From: an uncultured Verrucomicrobiota bacterium | GTDB taxonomy: Bacteria > Verrucomicrobiota > Verrucomicrobiia > Limisphaerales > UBA9464 | Length of the DNA: 64,000 nucleotides | Direction of reading: 5' to 3' | NCBI GenBank assembly: GCA_903821635.1 | Contig: CAIJLV010000105.1 | Location: 1-64,000 of the forward strand | Part shown: positions 8,694 through 17,975 of the stretch, piece by piece | Numbering within the stretch: the stretch's first letter is position 1 | Layout: every line of letters starts with the position of its first letter | The notes under the pieces: model-generated | Told to the model about the DNA's origin: nothing | Database searches by the model: none | Seen by the model: only the letters and a program-made list of their open reading frames with translations | Made by a program: the position numbers and the translations under genes

Positions 8694-9821
8694 ATGCTGC
8701 CGCCAGTAGTGATTTTCTCGGATTTGCTTCCGCCCAAGCGAGGCGGGCTCGCCGACCACACGGCCGCACTCGCGACGCATCTGCACGAAGCGGGGCATCA
8801 GGTCACGGTCATCTGTTCCGTCGGAGTCGGGGGCAACGCGGCTTACACGGTTCGCCCGGTCATGGACGATTGGCGGGACGTCGCGCTGCTGGCGGCTGAA
8901 CTTTCCGCGATTCCCGCCGACGCCATCCTGCTCTGGCAATACGTGCCCCACATGTATGGGCACGGCGGGGTGAACTCGCAGTTGCCCAACTTCATGGGCT
9001 GGCTCCATCGCATGGGGCGCCGGCAGGTGGTTTTAGCCCACGAAATCGCCGCGGATTACTCGTGGCACCCGGGACACTTCTGGTTTGCTTGGAATCATCG
9101 GCGGCAGTGGAACAAGATCCTGCGTTTCGCCGACGTGATTCCCATCTCCACCAGTCGTTGGGTGGAAGACTGGTCGGTCCGGCGGCCGGCCGTGGCCAAG
9201 AAGTTTTTCACCCTGCCCTCGCCTTCCAGCATCCCACGTGTGGTGTTGCCGGCGTCGGACCGGCTGCAATGGCGGCGCGAACAGCGCTTGCCAGAGAACG
9301 CCAAGGTGATCGCCTACTTCGGCACCTACAGCGCGGCCAAGGGCATTCCGTGGGTGATCGACGGCTGGCGGTATTCGCTCCGGCCGAATCAACCGGTGGC
9401 CTTCACCCTCATCGGCGCGGCGCCCGAATTGCCGCTGGCTTCGGATCTGCGCGCGCTTTACCGGCCGCTCGGCTACGTCAAAGCCCATGAAGTCTCCCGC
9501 GCGTTACACGCCGCCGACGTTGTGGCCTTGCCGTTCATTGACGGCGTGAGCGAACGGCGCACCACGGTGATGGCCGCCCTGGATCACGGCGTCGCGGTCG
9601 CCACGACGACGGGGCACAACACTGGCAAAGCGCTGGCCCAGGCGGATTGGTTGGCCCAAGTCCACGTCGCGGATCGCAACGGCTACATCCGGCTGATGCA
9701 GGAACTCGTCCACCTCGACGAAAAGCGGAACACCCTGGCCGCCGCCGGCAAGGCGCAGCACGAGCGAGAGTTTTCGTGGCCCGTGGTGGTGAAACGGTTG
9801 CAGGACCGAATGCTGGCGTGA
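8694..9821 (+). CDS. Glycosyltransferase family 4 (GT-B fold)
   Basis: A 375-residue cytoplasmic glycosyltransferase. The N-terminal domain has the Gly-rich acceptor loop (PPKRGGLADHTAALA) of GT4 enzymes, and the C-terminal Rossmann domain begins at about residue 200 (KVIAYFGTYSAAKGI). The usual E-x7-E region is weakly represented: VSERRTTVMAALDHGVAV stands where the family has FGRTLLEAMA-like sequence. The closest general type is the group that builds surface polysaccharide. The gene sits alone between the cytochrome c gene and the convergent prepilin-like gene, so no specific glycan can be assigned. Confidence 0.82.
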   Translation: MLPPVVIFSDLLPPKRGGLADHTAALATHLHEAGHQVTVICSVGVGGNAAYTVRPVMDDWRDVALLAAELSAIPADAILLWQYVPHMYGHGGVNSQLPNFMGWLHRMGRRQVVLAHEIAADYSWHPGHFWFAWNHRRQWNKILRFADVIPISTSRWVEDWSVRRPAVAKKFFTLPSPSSIPRVVLPASDRLQWRREQRLPENAKVIAYFGTYSAAKGIPWVIDGWRYSLRPNQPVAFTLIGAAPELPLASDLRALYRPLGYVKAHEVSRALHAADVVALPFIDGVSERRTTVMAALDHGVAVATTTGHNTGKALAQADWLAQVHVADRNGYIRLMQELVHLDEKRNTLAAAGKAQHEREFSWPVVVKRLQDRMLA

Positions 9822-9839
9822 CGCGGTCCGCGGTGGCCG

Positions 9840-10598
9840 TCAGTCCCGGGCCGGGGTGAAGATCGAATGGGGGGCGGTGCGGCGCAACTCGACGTGACTG
9901 TCGGCGAACGCCAAGTTGGCGCGGAATTTTCCCCGTTTGATGCCGGTGGTGACGCCATGCTGCTCGGCCGCTTCGGAACTTTTCTCAGACCCGCCGCTAT
10001 GGCGGTAGCAGACGTTGCCGGTGCCGTTCACCAAGACGGCCTCCTTGGTATCCGGGTAGAGGCATGCGTCCCAACCGTCGGTGTCGCCAAAGAGAACGGT
10101 GCCGACCGGGTCTTCCAAGTGCCGCAGGGACAGGTCGCGGCGACCGTTGTTGAGCAGTCCGTTTTGGCCGTAGGCGAGATACCCCCAAAAGCCCCCGGCC
10201 CGGAGCGCGGCGCCCAGTTTCTCGTCGGGTTTCGCCTTCTGCACGCTGGCGGGACAAATAAATACCCCTTGGCCCGCGGTCTTCGCGGTGCGTCCGAGAT
10301 ACGGTTGCAACTGCCGATACCAAATCGGCGCTGGTTCGCCCCGCGCCTGGGCTTGGGTGACCCAAGCCGCGTCGGGCCAGCCGATGGGCAGCGTCTTCTG
10401 TTCGTCGTCATACATGATCGTCGCCGTGATCAGTTGGCGCAGGTTGCTCTGGCAGGCGGTGGCTCGGGCCTTGTCGCGGGCTTTGCCCAGGGCGGGCAAC
10501 AGCAGGCCGGCCAACACGGCGATGATGGCGATGACGACCAGCAGTTCGATCAGGGTAAAGCCCGCGGGGGCATTTCGCCGGGCAGGCGGGTGAACCAT
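9840..10598 (-). CDS. Prepilin-type N-terminal protein (PVC DUF1559-like)
   Basis: A 252-residue secreted protein starting [13 protein letters not shown], followed by the type II/IV prepilin signature [20 protein letters not shown], with cleavage expected before the Phe and the conserved Glu at position +5. The rest has the PVC layout: [24 protein letters not shown], a tyrosine-rich middle, and near the C-terminus the H-x-G-G / FADSHVE segment ([13 protein letters not shown]). Such paralogues are very numerous in Verrucomicrobiota and Planctomycetota. They are presumed to be pseudopilins or surface proteins of unknown function. The start at 10598 was chosen because it sits a normal distance before the cleavage site. 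It diverges from ribBA. Confidence 0.88.
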   Translation of the reverse strand: MVHPPARRNAPAGFTLIELLVVIAIIAVLAGLLLPALGKARDKARATACQSNLRQLITATIMYDDEQKTLPIGWPDAAWVTQAQARGEPAPIWYRQLQPYLGRTAKTAGQGVFICPASVQKAKPDEKLGAALRAGGFWGYLAYGQNGLLNNGRRDLSLRHLEDPVGTVLFGDTDGWDACLYPDTKEAVLVNGTGNVCYRHSGGSEKSSEAAEQHGVTTGIKRGKFRANLAFADSHVELRRTAPHSIFTPARD

Positions 10599-10697
10599 GG
10601 GGCGAAGCTTTGCCCGCTCGGGGGCGGCGCGCCACTTCAACCTTGGGCTTGGGTCACCGTTGCTCGCCGCCGGCCTCGGCGGTAGCTTCGCCGCTGG

Positions 10698-11897
10698 ATG
10701 AAGCAATTGTTCGATGAACTTCCCGCCGTCCTCGCTGACTTGCGCAACGGGCGCATGGTGATCGTGGTGGACGACGCCGACCGCGAAAACGAAGGCGACC
10801 TAGTGATGGCTGCCGACAAGATCACGCCCGAAGCCGTGAACTTTATGGCCAAATTTGGGCGCGGCCTGATCTGCGTGCCGACGACCGACGAGCGTCTGCG
10901 CCAGCTCGGGGTCGAGGAAATGGTTTCACAGAACCGGGAATCCTTTCAGACCGCCTTTCAGGTCACCGTGGATGCCGCCCATGGCATCACCACCGGCATC
11001 AGCGCCGCCGACCGCGCCAAGACCATCCAGATCATGGCGGATCCGCGGTCCTCGGCCGATGACCTGAAGAAACCGGGCCACATCTTTCCGCTGCGGGCCA
11101 AGGCCGGGGGAGTGCTTCAGCGCGCGGGGCACACCGAGGCTGGGGTGGACTTGGCCCGGCTCGCCGGTTGCCGGCCCGTGGGCGTGATCTGCGAGATCAT
11201 GAACGACGACGGCTCCATGGCCCGGTTGCCGGAGTTGCGTCGCTTCGCCAAAAAGCACCACCTCAAACTCTGTTCCATCGAGCAGCTCATCGCGTTCCGG
11301 CGGGCCTCGGAGAAGTTGGTTGAACGCATCGAGTCCATCCAGATGCCGACCGACTACGGGGACTTCATCCTGCACCTCTATCAGTCCAAGGTGGATGGCA
11401 ACCACCACCTCGCGCTCGTGAAGGGCGACGTGCGTGGGCAGGAAGGCGTCTTGGTGCGAGTGCACAGTGAATGCCTGACTGGCGATGTATTTGGTTCCCG
11501 CCGCTGCGATTGTGGCCCGCAGTTGCAGGCGGCGATGAAGCAGATCGAACAGGCCGGGGCCGGGGTCATTCTCTACATGCGACAGGAAGGTCGGGGCATT
11601 GGTCTGCCCGCCAAGGTCCAAGCCTACAAACTTCAGGAACGCGGCCTCGATACGGTCGAGGCAAACCTGAAACTCGGCTTCCCCATGGACCTGCGCGACT
11701 ACGGCGTGGGGGCCCAGATGCTCTGCGACCTTGGGTTGAAGAAGATTCGGCTCCTGACCAACAACCCGAAGAAGCTGGTCGGGTTGCAAGGCTACGGCCT
11801 CGAAGTCATCGAACAACTGCCGATTCGGGTGAAGGCGAATCCGCACAACGCCAACTACCTCAAGACCAAACGCGAGCGGATGGGACACCTGCTCTGA
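10698..11897 (+). CDS. ribBA: Bifunctional 3,4-dihydroxy-2-butanone-4-phosphate synthase / GTP cyclohydrolase II
   Basis: Makes both early precursors of riboflavin in the cytoplasm. Residues 1-200 are the RibB domain: [15 protein letters not shown] binds ribulose 5-phosphate and Mg, and [17 protein letters not shown] closes the active site. Residues 205-399 are the RibA domain: zinc ligands C259, C270 and C272 ([14 protein letters not shown]), then the [11 protein letters not shown] catalytic segment and LLTNNPKK. All key residues are present in both halves and the length (399) is normal. The 99-base upstream region shows no FMN riboswitch that I can recognise. Confidence 0.96.
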   Translation: MKQLFDELPAVLADLRNGRMVIVVDDADRENEGDLVMAADKITPEAVNFMAKFGRGLICVPTTDERLRQLGVEEMVSQNRESFQTAFQVTVDAAHGITTGISAADRAKTIQIMADPRSSADDLKKPGHIFPLRAKAGGVLQRAGHTEAGVDLARLAGCRPVGVICEIMNDDGSMARLPELRRFAKKHHLKLCSIEQLIAFRRASEKLVERIESIQMPTDYGDFILHLYQSKVDGNHHLALVKGDVRGQEGVLVRVHSECLTGDVFGSRRCDCGPQLQAAMKQIEQAGAGVILYMRQEGRGIGLPAKVQAYKLQERGLDTVEANLKLGFPMDLRDYGVGAQMLCDLGLKKIRLLTNNPKKLVGLQGYGLEVIEQLPIRVKANPHNANYLKTKRERMGHLL

Positions 11898-11970
11898 GCG
11901 GGCCGGCGCCGGCGCGCTGGCTGCTTCCCCGCTGGGCAAGAGCCGGGCGGCGTTCCATGCTGGCCGCACG

Positions 11971-13675
11971 ATGAATTTTTCCCGTCGTTCGTTCCTGAAG
12001 TCCGCCGCTTCGGTGGCGCCGCTGCTCGCGTGGGAACCGCTGTTGCTGGCGCAAGGATTGGAACGCGCCCACGAAGGGGCGGCGGACGTGATCATCGTCG
12101 GGGCCGGCGTGGGTGGCTGTGCGGCAGCTTGGGCGGCGTGTCGGGCGGGACTGCGGGTCATCCTGACCGAGGAGACCGATTGGATCGGCGGCCAGCTCAC
12201 CGCTCAAGCCGTGCCGCCGGATGAGCATCCGTGGATTGAGAGTTTCGGTTGCACCCGCGGTTACCGGCAATTTCGCGACGGCGTGCGTGCCTATTACCGC
12301 GAGCACTATCCCCTGACGGTCGAGGCGCGGGCCAATCCCCGGCTGAATCCCGGCAACGGGCTGGTTTCGCGGCTGTGCCACGAACCGCGCGTGGCGCTCG
12401 CCGTCCTGCAACAGATGCTCGCGCCGTTCGTCAGCGGCCGGCAGCTCCGCGTCCTGTTAGACCACGTGCCGGTGAGCGCCGCAGTGGATGGCGACCGCGT
12501 GCGCGCCGTGACGCTGCGGGCGCGCAGCGGCCGGACCGTCACGGTGACGGCGCCCTACTTCATCGACGCGACGGAACTCGGTGACCTGCTGCCGCTCACG
12601 CAAACGGAGTTCGTCATCGGGGCCGAGGCGCAAAAGGACACGGGCGAACCCCGGGCGGCGGCGACGGCCCAGCCGTTGAACCAGCAGGCCTTCACCTGGT
12701 GTTTTGCCGTCGATCATCTCGCGGGGGAAGACCACACGATCGAGCGACCCGCGGAATACGGATTCTGGCGCGATTACGTGCCCACAATGCAACCGGCTTG
12801 GGCGGGTAAGCTGCTGAGCTGGGCGATGACCGATCCGATCAAGCTCACGCCGCGCCAAGTCTCCTTCGATCCCACCGGCCCCGGGGCGGGCGGACTCAAT
12901 CTGTTCAACTACCGGCGCTTGGCCGACCCGGCCAATTTCGTGGCCGGCACGTATCGCAGCGGCCTCTCACTCATCAACTGGCCGCAGAATGACTATTGGC
13001 TGGGCCCCCTCCTTGGCGTCAGTCCCGAGGAGGCCGCCCGCCATCTGGCGCGTGGGAAGCAGGTCAGCCTTTCGCTGCTCTACTGGATGCAGACCGAAGC
13101 GCCCCGGCCGGACGGTGGCACGGGTTGGAAAGGGCTACGGTTGCGCGAGGATGTGGTGGGCACCACGGACGGTTTGGCGAAGTCGGTTTACGTCCGGGAA
13201 GCGCGCCGAATTTTGGCCGAATTCACGGTCACTGAAAACCACATCGGCACCGCCGCCCGGATGCAGGCAACCGGCCTAGCGCGGGAGGCGGTCACCGCCG
13301 CGACGTTTACCGATTCAGTCGGTGTGGGTGCGTATCGCATCGACCTCCACCCGAGCACCAGTGGCGACAATTACATCGACATCAGCTCACTACCTTTCCA
13401 GATCCCGCTGGGGGGCGCTGCTTCCGCGCCGCATGGAAAACGTGCTCGCGGCCAACAAAAACATCGGCACGACGCACCTTTCGAACGGTTGCTACCGACT
13501 GCATCCCGTCGAATGGAACATCGGCGAAGCGGCTGGCTTGCTGGCGGCGCAAGCGGTGGCCACGAAGGAGCCGCCGCGCCAGATCCGGAAGGACTCCCAA
13601 CGCTTGGCCGACTTCCAACAGGTCCTGCGGCAGCGCGGTTTGGAGCTGGAATGGCCGAAAGTCCGGCCGCTTTGA
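11971..13675 (+). pseudogene. FAD-dependent oxidoreductase with Tat-like signal, split by a one-base frameshift
   Basis: Residues 1-30 form a twin-arginine-like signal (NFSRRSFLKSAAS). An FAD Rossmann motif follows (DVIIVGAGVGGCAAAWAA), then DWIGGQLTAQAVPPDE, the signature of the large FAD-dependent oxidoreductase family common in Planctomycetota and Verrucomicrobiota. After about residue 480 the first frame turns to nonsense and would run on to 13770. The family C-terminus continues in another frame (ENVLAANKNIGTTHLSNG, then WNIGEAAGLLAA) and stops at 13675. The switch falls in a run of six G at 13410-13415; removing one G restores a continuous 567-residue protein. It is either a sequencing or assembly slip or a recent inactivating mutation. 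Catalytic substrate is unknown. Confidence 0.8.
13410..13415 (+). other. G6 homopolymer at the frameshift point
   Basis: Six consecutive G. Reading CTG-GGG-GGC continues in the wrong frame, while CTG-GGG-GCG after loss of one G reads LGALLPRRMENVLAA, matching the rest of the FAD oxidoreductase family. It is a typical place for a homopolymer length error. Confidence 0.7.
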
Positions 13676-13690
13676 ACTGGTGGCTGGGCG

Positions 13691-16642
13691 TCAAGACGGG
13701 CGTTCGGGACCGCGGTCCGCAGTGTCCGCGAGAAACCGCTGATAAAGGAGCGAGGCAGCCAGCGCGATGACGGCGACGGCGGCGAACGCGATGATGCGGT
13801 AGAGTTGGCTCAAGCGCGCGAGGTCGTGGAAGAACAGTTTGAGCACCACCACCCCGAGCAGCGCGAGGCCCGCGTAACGCACGGACTTAACCCGCTTTGC
13901 GACCCCGGCGAAGATCAATCCGAGGGCGAAAAGCGACCAAGCAATCGTGTAGGTCAAGTCCCGGGCGAAGTTGCCGGAAAACTCCAAAACCAGGGTGTCG
14001 CCGGTGGCGAAGTAATCCGCGATTTCGAGATTCACGAGCCAGAAGGCCAGCGCCGTCCCGAGGGTGTAAAGCAGCGGCAACACATTGCTTCCGAGGACCT
14101 TTTCCCGCGGCGGCGCCAGCAGGCGCGCGGCCCCAAACAAAGCCACCGTGACGAGCCCGTAGGTGTAGAGATACCAATTGAAGATCGGAGTGGCCGAATG
14201 CGGGTGGTAGCCGAGCACCGCCGGGTTGAAGGCGAGGCGGGCGAAGGCCGCCAGCAAAAGGCCAACCCCGGTTGCGCGTAGGCCGGGATGCGGGAGTCGG
14301 TGGAACAGCCAGCACAGCGCCCAGCCTTCCAGCGCCCAGCCGAGAGTGATCCATTGACGGTCGAACTGGACCGGGAAGATCAACGTGACAAAAAACAAAC
14401 CCACGCCGGCGAACCACGCCAAAGGTGTAAGGCGGCCGGGCGAAGCTTGGGGCAACCGCCGCGCCAGCCACACCAGACCGGCGCCGGCCGGCAGCGCAAA
14501 CACGGCGGGCACCAAGCCCAGCGGCACGGTGGGGAGCGTCTGTTTGACCACGAGATACGCGAACGGGAAATGCACCACGCCCGCGAGGGCGGCCACGGCC
14601 CACGGCAGCCGGCGTTCCGCAAAGTGCCGGGTGAACATAAACGGGAAGACGGTGAAGAGCGCAGCGAAACCCGCGTGCCAACTCAGCGGTCCGGCCGCGC
14701 CGAGTTCCGGGCGGAAGGCCGTGACGAGCCACACCCATTGCAGCAGGCCCACAGCGCCCAGGCCAATGGCTGCGAGCGAGGTGAATCCCGTCCCGCGCGC
14801 CAAGGCGAGCAGCCCTACACCCAGTCCGGCCGCGACCGCGAAGATGGCGGTGGGATTGGCGGGGTGCAGGCGTTGAACCAGCATGATCAGCAGCAGAAAC
14901 GGCAGCGAGGCGGACAAGGCGGGGACGGCGGCGCGCAGGCGCGGGTCGGCTGGGCTGGTGCCGGGCGCGGTGAAGCCCAGTCGGCGCGCTGTGAACGCCC
15001 CCGCGGCGGCGAGAAAAATGCCGAAGCCCCCGATGACTCCAAGCGATTCCATCGTGTCGGCGAGTTCGTGGACGCTGGAGTTGAGCCACACCCCGGCGAG
15101 GGCAAACGTCAGCACGATGACGGCGATCAATCCCAGCAGGGCTCCCGACAGCAGGGCGACCCCGACCGCGAGTGCATCCACCAGCACGATGACCGTCCAG
15201 AACCACGGGCCCGACGGCAGTGCCTTCACGAGGGGAATCAGCACCAGCAACAGGGCAAGCGCGGGAAAGAACTGCGCCCAGACCGGCTCGGGGTCGGGGG
15301 CGCCCGGACGTAATCGCCGGAGCAGCACCGGGAAGGCGGTATGGAGCAGGGCGAAACCGAAGGTGAGCCCCAGGGCCCAGGGAAGAAGCGCGGATTGGAC
15401 CTGCATCGACGTCCAGCTTCCCAGAAGCAGGAACAAGGCCCCGCCGCCGAGCGTTTCCAACAGCCGCACCGCGGGTTGGAGCGCGACCAGCGTCAGCAGT
15501 GCCAAGTCGGCGGCGAACACGATCAGGAAGACGCGACCTGGCAGGGCGGCGAGTTCTGGCGAACTGACGAGCGCGAAACTCATGCCCAGCGTCGTCAGGG
15601 GCAGGAGGGCGGTGGCGGCGAGCTGTAGGCGGTTCAGGCCGTCGCGCCGCCCGAAGAGCGCATAGGCGGCGAGAAACAGGCCGGCAAAGCCCGGGAGAAT
15701 GAGTTGGAGCACCCCGAGTTTTTCGGGCGTGTAGAATTTCATGAACCAGCCGCCCTGCAGGGCGATCGTGCCGAGCGCTGCGCAGAGCGACAGGTAGTTC
15801 CAACGCATGCGCCAAACCACCGCGAGCAACCCGAGGTCGAGGATGGCGAGGTAACCGAAGAGGCCGCCGGGATTGTCTTCGCCGGTGCCGACGAGGATCG
15901 GCGTCAGGAAGCCGCCCAACAGTCCCAGCACGGCGATCACCTGCGCCGTCATCCGCACGGCGAGTCCAAAGGCGACCGCGGTCACGCCGGCCATGAGGCT
16001 GAAGGTCAAAGCGGGCCCGAAGGCGGCAAAATGATACAGGCTCCGGCAGGCGAAAGTGACGGCATAGAGGATGACGACGCCGGTCGCGGCCAGCGTCTGG
16101 GCAGTGACGACATATTCGCGGCGCTTGAGCACGACCCCCACGAACAAGAGCCCGCCGCCGAGGATAAATCCGGCCCCCGCACGCAGGGCTGGGGGAATGA
16201 GGTTCTGTTCAAACGAGTATTTGAGACCCAAGGCAGCCGCGAGAAAAAGGGCGAGCCCAGCCAACCAGGCGACCAGTTTGACGCCCACAAACTGTTCCCA
16301 ATCGAAGGCGGTGGCCGCGGTGGCCAAGGGCGGCGGGGAAGGAGCTCGCTCCGGTTCGGCGGAGGCTTCCAGTTGGGGCAGTAAGGGGCCGGGCGGTGGC
16401 AGTGGTTGAGGGACTACTTGGGGCTGATCCGGCAGCCGGGGCGGGACGGGTGGGGGCGGGCTGACTGGCGCCCCGGGCGACTGGGCGGGGGCGATGGTCG
16501 GGGAAGTCTGGAGCTGGCTTAGGGCGACTTCGAGGCGGGTTTGTCGCTGTTGCAGTTCGGCGAGGGCCCGGCGGAGCGCGCGTTCCCGGTTAAGCCACCC
16601 AGCGACGAGACCTACCAAGGCTAAGAAGAGGAGGGTTGTCAT
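13691..16642 (-). CDS. DUF2339 family polytopic membrane protein
   Basis: A 983-residue protein from the ATG at 16642. An N-terminal membrane anchor (TTLLFLALVGLVAGW) is followed by a coiled-coil-like stretch (about residues 18-45) and a Pro-rich linker (about residues 50-110). From about residue 125 to the end there are more than 20 membrane segments, opening with FDWEQFVGVKLVAWLAGLAL, the hallmark of DUF2339 proteins. The function of the family is not established; a role in envelope biology has only been guessed. It is convergent with the FAD oxidoreductase, whose out-of-frame readthrough would overlap this gene's 3' end. Confidence 0.88.
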   Translation of the reverse strand: MTTLLFLALVGLVAGWLNRERALRRALAELQQRQTRLEVALSQLQTSPTIAPAQSPGAPVSPPPPVPPRLPDQPQVVPQPLPPPGPLLPQLEASAEPERAPSPPPLATAATAFDWEQFVGVKLVAWLAGLALFLAAALGLKYSFEQNLIPPALRAGAGFILGGGLLFVGVVLKRREYVVTAQTLAATGVVILYAVTFACRSLYHFAAFGPALTFSLMAGVTAVAFGLAVRMTAQVIAVLGLLGGFLTPILVGTGEDNPGGLFGYLAILDLGLLAVVWRMRWNYLSLCAALGTIALQGGWFMKFYTPEKLGVLQLILPGFAGLFLAAYALFGRRDGLNRLQLAATALLPLTTLGMSFALVSSPELAALPGRVFLIVFAADLALLTLVALQPAVRLLETLGGGALFLLLGSWTSMQVQSALLPWALGLTFGFALLHTAFPVLLRRLRPGAPDPEPVWAQFFPALALLLVLIPLVKALPSGPWFWTVIVLVDALAVGVALLSGALLGLIAVIVLTFALAGVWLNSSVHELADTMESLGVIGGFGIFLAAAGAFTARRLGFTAPGTSPADPRLRAAVPALSASLPFLLLIMLVQRLHPANPTAIFAVAAGLGVGLLALARGTGFTSLAAIGLGAVGLLQWVWLVTAFRPELGAAGPLSWHAGFAALFTVFPFMFTRHFAERRLPWAVAALAGVVHFPFAYLVVKQTLPTVPLGLVPAVFALPAGAGLVWLARRLPQASPGRLTPLAWFAGVGLFFVTLIFPVQFDRQWITLGWALEGWALCWLFHRLPHPGLRATGVGLLLAAFARLAFNPAVLGYHPHSATPIFNWYLYTYGLVTVALFGAARLLAPPREKVLGSNVLPLLYTLGTALAFWLVNLEIADYFATGDTLVLEFSGNFARDLTYTIAWSLFALGLIFAGVAKRVKSVRYAGLALLGVVVLKLFFHDLARLSQLYRIIAFAAVAVIALAASLLYQRFLADTADRGPERPS

Positions 16643-16847
16643 GGTCGGAACCAGTGTGGGTTCGCGACCAAATTGCGCTGCGGTCGGGCCGCTGACAACG
16701 GAGGTTATTCCAATGTGAACATCGACTGGTGCGATGGCCGGCGGGCGCCTCGGGCGGGGCAAAAGCGCGGCGCCCTTCGGGCCAGAGGCTGGGAATGGGC
16801 TCAACGGAACCGCGACCCAATTAACGGTAAGTTGATGGAGCGGCGGA

Positions 16848-17864
16848 TCAACTTTGGGTTACGCACTGCTCCAACGTCGTCTTGATCCCCGCGGCACTAA
16901 ATGGTTTTTGGATAACACCCGCGGCCAGGCCCGAGGGCAGCCGGCGGACGACGTCTTCGGAGGAATCGCCGGAGATGAATACAATCGCTTGGCCGGGACT
17001 CAGTTTGCGGATTTCTTTGGCCGCGCTGATGCCGTCGAGATTTGGCATGGCGATGTCGAGCATTACGGCGCGAAACGGTTCCGTGGCATCCTCAAACAGG
17101 CGCAAGGCTTCTTCGCCATCCGTCGCGACCGTGACCTCGAACTTGAGCATTTGCAGCACGCGGGCGGCGATGAGGCGGACGGCTTCGTCGTCATCAGCCA
17201 ACAGCACCCGGCGGCATTCGGGCGTCGCCAAGAGGGCGGAATGCGCCTGCGTGGTGGCGAGTTGGTTCGCGATCGGAAAGAGGATGCGCACGCTCAGGTC
17301 GCGGCCGGGTAGCTCGGTCACCAGGAGTCCGGCCCCGTGCAGTTCGAGGCTGGGCAACGCCGGCATTAGGGTGGGGGCGATTGGAGCCTCGTTCACGCCG
17401 GAGCCGGGTTCGAGGTGGCAGTCCAATTGGAATGTTAAGTGACGGCCTGGAGTCAGGCGGCATTGGGTGCGGTTGCCAGCCAGCGTGGAGGCGTCGAAAT
17501 TCCGCAGGCCCAAACCCAGGGTCAGGACGGTTGGCTGCTCGACCTTGGAGCCCACCAGCGATTGCGCGACGAAAAGGATCAGCTCAGCCAGCGTGGCGGG
17601 ATCGACTGCGGCTGGGGGCAGTTCGGGCTCGATATCGAGTTCAAAGGTGACCCGTTCGCCGAGCGCTGCTTTGAGCCGGCCGAGCAGACTGATCACCAGG
17701 GCGGTCAGATCATGGGGCTGAAGCAGGAGGGACATGTTGGAGGAACCGGTTCGGAGAGCGACGGGGTTGTGTTCCGGTAAGATGGACTGAACGGACTGAA
17801 AACTGTTGATCGTCCTGGGACTGGATTGCGTGACGGTCAGCGCAAAGGAGATTTGGTGTGACAT
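16848..17864 (-). CDS. Response-regulator receiver protein with a degenerate kinase-like N-terminal domain
   Basis: Residues about 217-338 are a complete receiver: acidic pair DDDE at about 224, phospho-acceptor D270 (AVMLDIAMPNLDG), Ser/Thr position FISGD, and K320 (QKPF). Residues about 45-200 resemble a histidine-kinase ATP-binding domain in layout, with VTFELDIEPELPPAAVDPATLAELI standing where kinases have the strand and helix before the N-box. However, there is no phospho-accepting histidine helix, no N-box Asn, and no G-boxes. I infer a pseudokinase-receiver regulator. An alternative start is the ATG at 17735 (MSLLLQPHDL), which would remove 43 poorly conserved residues. It heads a group of signalling genes. 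Confidence 0.75.
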   Translation of the reverse strand: MSHQISFALTVTQSSPRTINSFQSVQSILPEHNPVALRTGSSNMSLLLQPHDLTALVISLLGRLKAALGERVTFELDIEPELPPAAVDPATLAELILFVAQSLVGSKVEQPTVLTLGLGLRNFDASTLAGNRTQCRLTPGRHLTFQLDCHLEPGSGVNEAPIAPTLMPALPSLELHGAGLLVTELPGRDLSVRILFPIANQLATTQAHSALLATPECRRVLLADDDEAVRLIAARVLQMLKFEVTVATDGEEALRLFEDATEPFRAVMLDIAMPNLDGISAAKEIRKLSPGQAIVFISGDSSEDVVRRLPSGLAAGVIQKPFSAAGIKTTLEQCVTQS

Positions 17865-17975
17865 GGCGGTGGAATTTCAATGTTTGATTGTGGGCACCCT
17901 CGGTCCAGCAGCGTCTTCGGCGAGGGGCAGAGAAAGCGACGACGGGCGGTCTGTCGTCGCTCTCAGTGGGGCGAC

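Noticed and set aside
10599..10697. Possible FMN riboswitch before ribBA
   Set aside because: The 99-base gap is too short and lacks the conserved RFN elements.
14288..15665. Long plus-strand open frames opposite the DUF2339 gene
   Set aside because: Charged, low-complexity translations with no membrane or domain pattern; the minus-strand frame is a coherent polytopic protein.
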